Assembly: GCA_958295735.1 (NCBI GenBank)
Contig: OY282369.1
Location: forward strand, 542,161-606,160
Direction: 5' to 3'
DNA length: 64,000 bases
Origin: an uncultured Candidatus Cenarchaeum sp.
GTDB lineage: Archaea; Thermoproteota; Nitrososphaeria; Nitrososphaerales; Nitrosopumilaceae
Shown: piece by piece, positions 1-9,800 of the stretch
How positions within the stretch are numbered: position 1 is the stretch's first letter
Layout: every line of letters starts with the position of its first letter
Notes under the pieces: generated by a model
The model's database searches: none
Told to the model about the DNA's origin: nothing
Seen by the model: the letters and a program-made list of their open reading frames with translations, nothing else
Program-made: the position numbers and the translations under genes

Positions 1-2218
1 CCAGTTCCTCTTCGTCCCACGCCCTCTTGCGGTCGTGCACCTCGTCCGCCGGCCCGTCGTACACGTCCCAGAGGGCCCCCGCCACCTGTATCTCCGTCTG
101 CCTGTCGAGGGAGTCGTCGTAGTCGAACAGGGGGATGACGCCGTTGTCGTTCACGATCAGCTCGCTTTCCATGTCGATGAAGGTGTGCCTGAGCTCGCGC
201 AGGAACGGGGAGCCGTCCACCGCGTGCGGGAAAAAGTCCGCAAAGCCCTCGCCGAACGCGCATCCCGGGGACAGTTTCTGGGTGAGGTAGTGCCTGCATC
301 CCTCGGATGCACCCCCGAGGTGGTTGTGCGCGTGGTGGGCGTACTCGTGCAGTATGACGTACCTGCTCTCCGACATGTCGTGCGACGCCCTCGACTCCCG
401 CCCGTCGAGGAATATCCAGGAGAGGCCCGATATGTAGAACGCGTCGCCGTCGAGCCCCCAGGCCTCGGCGACGCTCTCGCCGTACTGCCAGTGCACGTCG
501 ACCGGCGGGATCTCCGCGCCGACCTCCCCCCTGATGAAGGCCCTCGCGTCCGACACTGCGTCCACTATGCGCGCCGCCCCGTTCATCGCGCCCGTCTCCA
601 CGCGCATGTCGAGCCACACGTGTCCGGCTCCGCGATCCTCCAGGTAGTACGGGGCGCCCTCGGAGTACAGAAAGTCCAGGCTGTTCCAGACGCGCACGCC
701 GTCGCCGTACGAGAGCACCCGGATGGTCGGATCCGGCCCCGTCCCGTCCCCGTCCGGATCGGCGCCGTCCAAGGGCCCCAGCGCGTACAGGCCGTGCTCG
801 TTAGTGAACGTGCAGGCGGGCGCCCCGTCCTCGTACGCCATCAGCGTCTCGCCGCCGTCCTCCACGTTCCAGTCGGTGGCGCACACGCGCAGGCCGTGCG
901 CGGGCCCCGCAGCGTCCGAGTACGGGAGATCCGACCAGACCATCCCGTACAGCACGAGATCCCCGGCATCCGCGGCCGCCGCGCCGCTGCGTCCGCCGTG
1001 GCCGCGGGAGCCCGGGCCGCCCGCGGCGGGCTCGGGCTCCGGCGGCGCGGGGCGCCCGTGCCAGGCATGGGCTGCGGCGGCGGCGTGCCCCTCCCCGCTT
1101 CTCGCAAGGATCCCGGGAGCGGCGGGCGCCGGGACGGGCGCGCTGGCGCGGGACGCCTCGACGGCCGCCATCACGGCACCCTCCGGGCCGGGGCCGCCTG
1201 GCGGCCTTTCCCTCGGCAGGGCGCCCGGGCCCGGCGGATCCGGCGCCGCGGGGGACGGCGGCTGCGCCGGGGCGCCGCGGCCGGCGGCGGCTCCGAGCCC
1301 CGTCCCGCCTCCCGCGATCTCGGGGGCGGGCGAGCCCGCGCGGAGGGCCTCGACGGCGGCCATTATCGCGCCCTCCTTGCCCGGGCCGCCCGCGCGGAGG
1401 GCCTCGACGGCGGCCATCATCGCGTCCTCCGGGCCCGGGGCGCCGGGAGGCACCTCCCCCCGCGGGCCCGCCCGTTCCGGCGCCGCGGCGGACTGTATCT
1501 GCCCCGCGGCGTCGCGGCCGGCCGCCGGCGCCACGTCCAGGACCAGCCGTGCGGCCCCGCGCATGAACCCCGCCGCGTCGATCACGGTGACGCCCTCCTC
1601 TGACGGGACGACGGAGAACTCCAACCGGTACTCCAGGCCGGGAGTAGCAGCCAGCGTCCCCCCGATCTCCGTGTACGAGTTCCCGCCGGCCTCCCCGTAC
1701 GACGGCGCGCCGAGGGCCGGATCGGACGACAGCACGGTAACGTCCCCGCCGAACAGCACGTGGACGGAGGTGTCGGCCTCGTCCTCGTATGCGTCGGGGA
1801 ACTCGATCTTGCCGATGGTGCCGTTCCCGTGAAGCACCATGGCCGTCGGGGGAAGCGTCGTGGATAGAACCACGGTAAGCGGCTCGCCCGCGACCGGCGG
1901 GGAGGACGCGGAGATCGTCGTGTTGGACGGGTTGGGGAGATCCGCGTACCGGGACGACGCGCGGGGCGCCGCGCCCTCCGGCGGCGGCCGGGCGGCCGCG
2001 GGGGGCGGGCCCCCCGCGCACGCCGGATCCGCGGGATCCAGCATGCCGCACGCGGCGCCGGCCGCCCCCGCCTCGCCATGTTCTAGCGGGAGGGCTGCCG
2101 CCAGGACTGCCGCCGCGACGGCTACGGCGGCCGTGGCAACGGGCAGCATGGGCGCGGGGCGCCGCGGCGATGCGGGTGGTTCGCGTGATGTCGTGCGCGG
2201 GCGCGCGTGAATCAACAT
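1..2218 (-). CDS. Giant secreted metallopeptidase-type surface protein, member A (3' end outside window)
   Basis: Minus-strand reading frame open from ATG 2218 to the window edge, so only the first ~739 residues are visible. It starts MLIHARPRT, followed by a hydrophobic Ala/Val-rich signal segment (about residues 24-45). A beta-rich domain begins at NPSNTTISAS and a long Pro/Ala/Gly linker follows, containing a duplicated 54-nt segment encoding AAVEALRAG. Next come a DLVLYG transthyretin-like beta domain and a zinc-peptidase signature HEYAHHAHNH, with a downstream GEGFADFF motif that can supply the third ligand Glu (about 230-350 on the plus strand). This order is identical in the neighbouring paralogues. 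Role inferred: secreted, surface-associated gluzincin-like peptidase; substrate unknown. The signal peptide starts later than in the paralogues, so the N terminus is slightly longer. No poly-G tract is present here. The upstream 2219-2260 is AT-rich compared with the surroundings but has no clear TATA box. Confidence 0.85.
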   Translation of the reverse strand, partial: MLIHARPRTTSREPPASPRRPAPMLPVATAAVAVAAAVLAAALPLEHGEAGAAGAACGMLDPADPACAGGPPPAAARPPPEGAAPRASSRYADLPNPSNTTISASSPPVAGEPLTVVLSTTLPPTAMVLHGNGTIGKIEFPDAYEDEADTSVHVLFGGDVTVLSSDPALGAPSYGEAGGNSYTEIGGTLAATPGLEYRLEFSVVPSEEGVTVIDAAGFMRGAARLVLDVAPAAGRDAAGQIQSAAAPERAGPRGEVPPGAPGPEDAMMAAVEALRAGGPGKEGAIMAAVEALRAGSPAPEIAGGGTGLGAAAGRGAPAQPPSPAAPDPPGPGALPRERPPGGPGPEGAVMAAVEASRASAPVPAPAAPGILARSGEGHAAAAAHAWHGRPAPPEPEPAAGGPGSRGHGGRSGAAAADAGDLVLYGMVWSDLPYSDAAGPAHGLRVCATDWNVEDGGETLMAYEDGAPACTFTNEHGLYALGPLDGADPDGDGTGPDPTIRVLSYGDGVRVWNSLDFLYSEGAPYYLEDRGAGHVWLDMRVETGAMNGAARIVDAVSDARAFIRGEVGAEIPPVDVHWQYGESVAEAWGLDGDAFYISGLSWIFLDGRESRASHDMSESRYVILHEYAHHAHNHLGGASEGCRHYLTQKLSPGCAFGEGFADFFPHAVDGSPFLRELRHTFIDMESELIVNDNGVIPLFDYDDSLDRQTEIQVAGALWDVYDGPADEVHDRKRAWDEEEL

Positions 2219-2717
2219 ATGAATGTTTGGAATTGTGGATGTCCAATGCCGCGTCCGCCGCCCGGGCCGCCGCTCGCCGCGGGCGGCTGCACGCGCGGTC
2301 GAGCCGCGCGCTTCCAGCCGCGCCGTCCGGCAGGATGCCGGCGGGCCCGCCGCGCGGCCGGCAGGCGCCGTCCCCGGCGGGCATCCCGCCGCCGAACGGA
2401 TGCGGCCAAGTACGCGGATCCGGCCCCGCGCCGTCCACGGCCGGATCGGTCCCGCGGGGGCGCGGCGCGCGCGGGCGGGCGTCCGGCCCCGCATCATGCG
2501 GGCATCCCGGAGCCGCATCGCGGATCCGTGCGAGGCGCGCGCGCGGGCCGAAGTGCGGGATCTCTCGCCGGATCCGCCCGCGCGGCGCGATCGACTCGGT
2601 TGGTGATGGCCGCAGACCGCCGGCAGCGGATCTCCCGCCGGATCCGCCCGCGCGGCGCGATCGACGGCTTCCGCATCAGCCGCTGCGGCTGCGGGAGCCG
2701 GGGCCGCCCGCGGCGTG
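2219..2717. other. Intergenic region between members A and A2
   Basis: About 500 nt without a supportable gene. The part next to gene A (2211-2260) is an AT-rich patch, probably its promoter. On the minus strand just after the A2 stop codon, residues GGPGSRS can still be read, matching the linker of the intact paralogues, so this is a relic of the missing A2 coding sequence. The middle holds a pair of 38-bp direct repeats (separate entry). The rest is GC-rich sequence in which I see nothing. Confidence 0.6.
2558..2665. repeat. Direct-repeat pair, 38 bp, separated by 32 bp
   Basis: Copies at 2558-2595 and 2628-2665 differ at one base (T/C at the sixth position). The unique 32-bp segment between them is 2596-2627. 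Period is 70 bp. The repeat core contains GCCGGATCCGCCCGCGCGGC. It lies where the truncated member A2 loses homology to its paralogues. Geometry matches the repeat-spacer units in the other intergenic regions of this array, but the repeat sequence itself is different. Confidence 0.8.
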
Positions 2718-3725
2718 CTAGGGTTCCGTCGGCGCGGCGGGCGGATGCCCGGCCGGGCCGGCATCGTCGGGCGCCTTCCAGCCCCCCGCGGGGATCTCGT
2801 GGCCGGCGCCGGCTGGAATCGGGACGGGCGGGCTGGCGCGGGGCGACTCGATGGCCGCCCTGATCTCGTCCTCCAGGCTCGGGGCGGCAAGAGGCCCCTT
2901 TTCTCGCGGGTCCTCGCGCTCCGGCGGATCCGCCGCCGCGGACTGCTGCTGGCCCGCGGCGCCCCGGCCGGCGGCCGGCGCCACGTCGAGGACAAGCCGG
3001 GCGGCCCCGCGCATGAACCCCGCCGCGTCGATCACCGTCACTCCCGCCTCGGACGGGAGCACCGTGAACTCGAACCGGTACTCTTGGCCGGGCGTCACCG
3101 GCAGGGTCCCCCCGATCTCCGTGTACGAGTTCCCGCCGGCCTCCCCGTGGAACGGCGCGCCGAGGGCCGGATCGGACGACAGCACGGTAACGTCCCCGCC
3201 GAACAGCACGTGGACGGAGGTGTCTGCCTCGTCCTCGTATGCGTCGGGGAACTCGATCATGCCTATGCTGCCGTTCCCGCGCATTACCGTCGCGGTGAGG
3301 GGAAGCGTCGTGGCGACGACCACGTCGAACGGCTCGCCCGCGACCGGCCCGGAGGACGCGGAGATCGTCGTGTTGGACGGGTTGGGGAGGGCCGCGTACC
3401 CGGACGAGGCGCGGGGTGTTGCGAACTCCTGCGGCTGCAACTCCTGCCGGCCGGCGGCGCCGTCCGGCTGCCCGCCCGCGGGGGCCGCGGCGGGCGGGCC
3501 CGCGGGGGCCGCGGCGGGCGGGCCCGCGGCGCACGCCGGATCCGCGGGCGCCTGCCCATCGCCGCACGCGGCAGCGGCCGCATCCGGCCCGGCCGCATCG
3601 TGCTGGGGCGGGAGGGCCGCGGCCAGGGCGGCCGCCGCGACGACGACCGCGGCGGCGGCAACGGCGGCGAGCAGCAGGGGCGCGCGGCGCCGCGGCGCCG
3701 ATCTCCCGTGCCCGCGCGAAGCCAT
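2718..3725 (-). CDS. Truncated short member A2 of the surface-protein family
   Basis: 335 residues from ATG 3725 to TAG 2718-2720. The start is supported by a TATA-like box centred 26 nt upstream. Sequence begins MASRGHGRSAPRRRAPLLL, then an Ala/Val signal segment, a mature N terminus with C..G...ADPAC spacing, a GPPAAAPA duplication, then the same NPSNTTISAS beta domain as the long paralogues and a Pro-rich linker. It stops inside that linker. Beyond the stop the frame still resembles the paralogues for a few residues (GGPGSRS) before homology ends, so this looks like a 3'-truncated copy lacking the peptidase, HYR and PBP modules. It could still make a small secreted protein. It has no poly-G tract at the position where members B and D do. 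Confidence 0.75.
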   Translation of the reverse strand: MASRGHGRSAPRRRAPLLLAAVAAAAVVVAAAALAAALPPQHDAAGPDAAAAACGDGQAPADPACAAGPPAAAPAGPPAAAPAGGQPDGAAGRQELQPQEFATPRASSGYAALPNPSNTTISASSGPVAGEPFDVVVATTLPLTATVMRGNGSIGMIEFPDAYEDEADTSVHVLFGGDVTVLSSDPALGAPFHGEAGGNSYTEIGGTLPVTPGQEYRFEFTVLPSEAGVTVIDAAGFMRGAARLVLDVAPAAGRGAAGQQQSAAADPPEREDPREKGPLAAPSLEDEIRAAIESPRASPPVPIPAGAGHEIPAGGWKAPDDAGPAGHPPAAPTEP

Positions 3726-3747
3726 GCCGGGGGGCGGCGGCGCCGAG

Positions 3748-3754
3748 TAATAAA
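3748..3754 (-). promoter_or_regulatory. TATA-like box of member A2
   Basis: Minus-strand TTTATTA in a GC-rich background, centred 26 nt upstream of ATG 3725, suggesting a leaderless transcript. The same box and spacing occur before members B, C, D and E. Confidence 0.65.
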
Positions 3755-3757
3755 GCA

Positions 3758-3792
3758 GCGCAAGGGCCGGCGATCCGCGCCGGGCTGCCGCC
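3758..3792. repeat. Single copy of the array intergenic repeat
   Basis: One 35-bp copy of the element found three times in each of the spaces at 13.4, 20.0 and 26.8 kb, with core GGCGATCCGCGCCGGGCTGC and an imperfect palindrome CCGGCG...CGCCGG. It is flanked on one side by the TATA box of A2 and on the other by the GC-rich 3' flank of member B. This is probably the unexpanded form of the site. Confidence 0.75.
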
Positions 3793-3825
3793 CCGCGGCC
3801 GGCGGGGCGCGGGAGGCGGCCCCGG

Positions 3826-6800
3826 CTAGGAGCAGTTGACGACGAACGTGACGGTCTGCGATATGAAGTCGGCATCGAGCGCGTCCAGCCCATCCAGGTT
3901 GATCCGGAAGTCGACGTCCAGGCTGCCGCCCGGCGGCGTCCCGCCGGGTATCTCGGTGCCCGCGGCCAGCGGGGTTGAGTCGGCCCGCCTGGGGGAGGCG
4001 CCGTCCAGGCCCACGGCCATCTCCGTGTACGAGAACGGCAGCTGTCCCTGCACGGGGACGCCGTCCCTGAACTGCGCCCAGTCCGTGGCGGACACGGACA
4101 CCGCGGGCATCGGGGTGGTTCCCACGTTCGTCACGGTCTGCCGCGCCGGCCTGCTCGTGCTCCCCGCGGACAGCTCGGGGAGGGCGAGCGCCGACTTTTC
4201 CAGATCTATCCCGCACGAGTCCAGGCCCCGGAGCAGCTCGGGGGCCCGCGCCCACTCCGCCGCCGTATCGGACACGGACCACACGCCGTACGTCACGGGC
4301 AGCCGCAGGTCGCCAGCGCCGTCCACGCCCGTGCGGCCGAGCGGGCCGCCGTCGAGGGCCGCCGCTCCCGCCACATTCCCCCCCGCGAGGGACGGGTCGC
4401 CCCCCGCCAGCACCAGGGCGACGCCCAGCGCGCGGACGGCCTCGTACGCGGCGTAGGCCGGCGTGGATGCCGTAGCGGCGGCGGCGCCGACCGCGCCGTC
4501 TATGGCGTCGGTCGCGCCGCTCCGCTCCACGGCGAACTGCACCGCGGACAGCCGGGTGTCCCTGGCAAGCTGCACGGCCGCCGCATCCGAGAGCACCAGG
4601 GGGGATGCGGCCACCCCGCTGCCCGCCCCGGCTCCCGCGCCGCCGGCCGCGAACCACGCCGACCTCTCCCGCACCGGGCTGGCCGCGCCCGTGCTCCCGG
4701 CGATGGCCGCGAGCCCCGAGTCCGAGCCCACGTACACGACGGCCACGCTCCTGGCGGTACCGCTCCCGGCGGCCGCCCGCACGGCGGCCTCTACGGACCC
4801 GGCGGCCCCGGACGCGTCCGCGAACTCGACGGGCGGGCCGACGCGCACGCCGAGCGGCTCCAGGTCGGATGCCAGCGGCCCCAGCAGGCCGTACCCCGGG
4901 GAGGGGCCGCCGGCGGCGGCGGAGCCGTACAGGTCTGCCTGCACCACCGGCACGACCGCGCCGAACCCGCCCCGCGCGATCTCGGAGGCGATGACCCTGG
5001 CCATATGCGCCGCGCCCGGCTCCAGCCTGTATATGCCGTCCCCCTCGACGGCCAGCGAGCGCGCCGCCGACGAGTGCGAGACGAGCGTTATGCCGTTGGC
5101 GGCCGCGTACCCCGCCATGCCGTGCAGCGCGCCGTCCGAAGCCGGGCCCACGTACAGCGCGGGCCCCCGCCCGTTATCGTGGGCGCCCCGCAGCGCCGCC
5201 TCGGCCGCCGCCCCGGACGCGCCGGCCGGCAGGCCGTATTCGGAGACGGCCACCAGGAACGGGTACCCCCGCTCCGCCGACAGGGCGTTGAACGCGGAGG
5301 CCCCAAGCCTCGCCGCCTCGGCCGACGGGTCGCCGGGGCCGCCCGCGAACACGCCCACGCGCACGTGCGGCTTGGTGGCCACCGCGATTTCGCCGGGCCC
5401 GGGCAGCAGGCCCGGCTCGGCGGCCGGATCCGGAAGTTCCAGGTCGGCCGCCTCCCCGTGCGGCGAGGACACGGAGCCGCCGTTGAGGACGAGCGCCCCC
5501 GTCCCGGAATAGTCAAGGTCGGCGGCTACGTCGCCGGGCCTGACCGTGTACACGAACGCGAGCGAGTGCGTGCCGGAGCCGCCGGCGTACGCGGCGGCGG
5601 CCCCCGGCGAGCCGGCATCCAGCAGCAGTTCCGGGGAGCCCTCCACCATGACCGGCTCCGAAAAGTCGACCCGCATTCCTATGGCCTGGCCCTCGCCGTA
5701 CACGCCCGCCGTGGCGTTGGAAGATACTTGCACCACGCGCGGGACGGTGGCCACGGTGATTTTGCCTGGCCCGGGCAGCAGGCCCGGCTCGGCGGCCGGA
5801 TCCGGAAGTTCCAGGTCGGCCGCCTCCCCGTGCGGCGAGGACACGGAGCCGCCGTTGAGGACGAGCGCCCCCGTCCCGGAATAGTCAAGGTCGGCCGCCG
5901 CGTCGCCTGGCCGCACTACATACACGAACGCGGGGGAAGAAGTGCCGGAGCCGCCGGCGTACGCGGCGGCGGCCCCCGGCGAGCCGGCATCCAGCAGCAG
6001 TTCCGGGGAGCCCTCCACCAGGACCGGCTCCGAAAAGTCGACCCGCATTCCTATGGTCCGGCCCTCGCCGTACGCGCCCGCGGGGGCGTCCGAGGATACG
6101 GCCACCACGCGCGGGACGGTGGCCACGGTGATTTTGCCTGGCCCGGGCAGCAGGCCCGGCTCGGCGGCCGGATCCGGAAGTTCCAGGTCGGCGGCCGCCC
6201 CGTGCGGGGAGTATAAGGAGCCGCCGTTGAGGACGAGCGCCGCCGTCCCGGAATAGTCAAGGTCGGCCGCCGCGTCGCCTGGCCGCACTACATACACGAA
6301 CGCTAGCGAGTACGTGCCGGAGCCGTTCGCGTAGGTAGCGGCGGCCCCCGGCGAGCCGGCATCCAGCAGCAGTTCCGGGGAGCCGCTTACCACGACCGGC
6401 TCCGAAAAGTCGACCCGTATCCCTATAGTCCGGCCCTCGGCGTACGCGCCGGCGCCGGCGTCGGAGAATACGTCCACCACGCGCGGGATGCCCAGCGGCC
6501 CCGGAAGGCCCGGCGGCCTCGGGTCGGGAAGCTCCAGGCCGGCCCCCCGGTTGTCGGCCGCGCTCCGTATAGCGCACGGCCCGCCCAGCGCGCCCGCGCC
6601 GGCATAGTCGGGGGCCGCCTCGCCCGGCTGCACCGTATACGAGAACGTGAGGAGGTCCGTCCCGTTCCCGGACGCGTATATCGCGCTCCCGCCGCCGTCC
6701 ATTTCTAGGGACGGCACGAGGGAGCCCGGCGCCTCCCCGGGCATGGCGGCGGTCAGCGCCACGGGGTGCGAGAAATTCACGTGCACCATCAGGGTGGATC

Positions 6801-9800
6801 CCGGCTCGCGCGGCGCGCCCGGGTCGGCCCACGCCCGCACGGCCGACACCGGGACGCGCGGGGCGTCCGACCGCACCACCGTCACGTTCTGCTCGGCGGC
6901 TTCGAGGTTTCCCGAACGGTCGGCGGCCAGCCACGATACCGTGGTGGTGTTCCCCACGGGGAAGTGCAGGGGGCCGGCGTACAGCATGATGACGTCCGAG
7001 GCCGCGTCTTCGGCGGCGGCCGCACAATAGTCGCCGGCGGACAGGGAGACCTCCGCGCCGCCGGCGTATGCCGTATAGTCCGCGGGCGGCGCCACCGAGG
7101 GCGGCGTCGTGTCGAGGACGGCCACCAGCTGCGTGTCGCTGTCCGATTTGCCGGTCGCCGCGTCGGTGGCGGTCCACGTCACCGCGGTGGTCCCGAGCGG
7201 GAACGACTGCCCCGGCGGCTCGCGGGTTACGGCCAGCCCCGCTGCCGGGTACGTCGCCGGAACGCCGAGGTCCGCTATGGCGGCGCCGCCCGGCGACGCC
7301 GCCTCTGCCACCAGGTCGCCGGGAGCCTCGATCGCGGGGCCGGCGGGCGTGCCGGTGATGGTCACGTCGTCGATGGTCACGAGCAGGTCAAAAAAGTCGA
7401 CCGGCGCGCCCTTCGCCGCGAACTCGATTCTGAGATCCTCCGCTTCCATCAGTCCTGCCGGCAGCGGTACCGCTTCTGCCCGGAATCCCAACGTCGACTC
7501 GTTCGCGCCCCATTCCCTCACCAGATGCCGATCGTACGAGTCGTCCCACGCGTAGGCCCTCAGGTACGAGCCCGCCTCCAGGGGCGGCGAATGGCGGAGC
7601 AGCCCCAGCTCGGCCGACTCGTACGCGGTCATGTCGATGCCGCGATCCATGTACACGCTACGCTCTTCCGCCGCCCAAAACATGTAGAGGTCGGGATTGT
7701 CGAAATTGTCAAACGATGTGATCTTCCACGTGTCGTAAAAGCCGGAGCCGATCTCGCGAGACCAGTCGGCGAAGCCCCTGTCGAAGGTGGAGTTCAGCTG
7801 GACGGGGGCCCACTTCGGGGGATCCGTCACCGTGACGTCGACGCGGGCCAGCTCGATCTTCCCCGAGGAGTTGGCGCGCACCACCACGAAGTTTTCCCCC
7901 ACGTCGGCCTCGGCGGGGCGCAGGATCAGCGTCCCCGTGCCGTTCCCGTTGTCGTCCATGTCGGCGCCCCCGTACTCGTAGTCGCGCCAGTGCTCGAACC
8001 CCTGCCGCACGCTGAGCGATATTTCGGAGCCGTTGGGGCGGGTGGCCGACACCGGCACCGCCGCCTCCCCCGCATGGCTGACGGTTACGGCGGGAATGGC
8101 GTCAAACGCGGGAAGATCCGAGGAGTTGAACGGCATCTGGTGCAGGTCCATTATGTTGGCCATGCTCCCGAGCCCATCCTGCTTTTCCCACCGCGCGTAG
8201 AACTGCTCGGCGCTCTGCGGGCCGTCCTGCACGATGCGGATGATCTCGCCGGCCTCCACGTGTAGGTCGTCCAGATTCTCGTCATACACCATTACGTTAT
8301 CATCGACCAGATCCCACCTGAGGTCGTACAACTCGTCCGCCGGCTCGTCGTGCACGTCCCAGAGGGCCCCAGCCACCTGTATCTCCGTCTGCTTGTCGGT
8401 GGAGTTGTCGTAATCATACAAGACGTCAACGCGGTTCCCGACATGACGAAGCTCGCGCTCCAGATCGATGTATACGTCTTCGTACATGCGCAGGTACGGG
8501 GAGCCGTCCACCGCGTGCGGGAAAAAGTCCGCAAAGCCCTCGGTGAACGCGCATCCCGGCGACAGTTTCTGGGTGAGGCGGTGCTCGCAGCCCACGGGAT
8601 CTCCCCCCAGGTGGTTGTGCGCGTGGTGGGCGTACTCGTGCAGGATGACCCACCTGTTCTCCGACAAGTCAGACGTCGTATTGGAGTCCAGCCCGCTGAG
8701 GAATATCGTTGAGTTGCTCGCAACGTAGAATCCATCGCCGTCGCCCGCAGGTTCCGGCCAGGCATCCGCGACGCGCTCGCCGTGCTGCCAGAACGCCGTG
8801 ACCGGCGGGATCTCTACGCCGATCTCCCCCTTGATGAAGGCCCTCGCGTCGGATATCGCGTCCACTATCCGGGCAGCCCCGTTCATCGCGGCCGCGTCCA
8901 CGTACATGTCGAGCCGGGCGTTTCCGGCCTCGCGATCCGGCAGGTAGTGCGGGCTTCGCTCGTGGTACAGCGACCCCTCCTTGTCCCTGACAGACGCCCC
9001 GTCGCCTGACGAAAACACATCGATGCTCAGATCCGGCCCCGACCCGTCCAAGCCGGGATCTGTCCTGTCGAGGGGCCCCAGCACGTACAGGCCGCGCTCG
9101 TTCGTGTACGTGCAGGCGTGTGCCCCGCCTTCGTACATCACCCACGTGTCAATGCCGTAGTCTACGTCCACGTCGGTGGCGCACACGAGCAGGCCGTGCG
9201 CGGGCCCCCTCGAGTCGGAGTACGGGAACTCCGACCAGACATGCCCGAACAGCACCAGATCCCCGGCGTCGGCGTCGGGGGAGACGTCCACCACGCGCGG
9301 GATGCCCGGGGGCCCCGGAAGGCCCGGCGGCCCGGGGTCCGGCAGCTCCAAGTCGGCCCCCCTGTTGTCGGCCGCGCTGCGTATAGTGCACGGCCCGCCC
9401 AGCGCGCCCGTGCCGGCATAGTCGGGGGCCGTCTCGCCCGGCTGCACCGTATACGAGAAGGTGAGGCGGTCCGTCCCGTTTCCGTACGCGTATATAGCGC
9501 TCCCGCCGCCCTCCATTTCGAGGTGCGGCTCGAGGGAGCCGGGCGCCCCCCAAGGCAAGAGCCACGGGGTTATCACGGCGATGGGCGAGGCCAGATCCCA
9601 AGTGTTGTCAAGGGCGGCGGTCAGCACAACGGGATGCGAGAACTCCACGTGTATCATCAGGGTGGAGCCCGGCTCCCGCGGCGCGCTTGGGTCGGCCCAC
9701 GCCCGCACGGCCGACACCGGGACGTGGGGGGCGTCCGACCGCACCACTGTCACGTCGTGCTCGGCGGCTGCGGGGTTGCCCGAGCGGTCCATGGCCAGCC

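Noticed and set aside
1335-1425. 54-bp duplication in the linker of member A as another 71-bp repeat-spacer unit
   Set aside because: Period is 54 bp and in frame (AAVEALRAG twice); an ordinary coding repeat.
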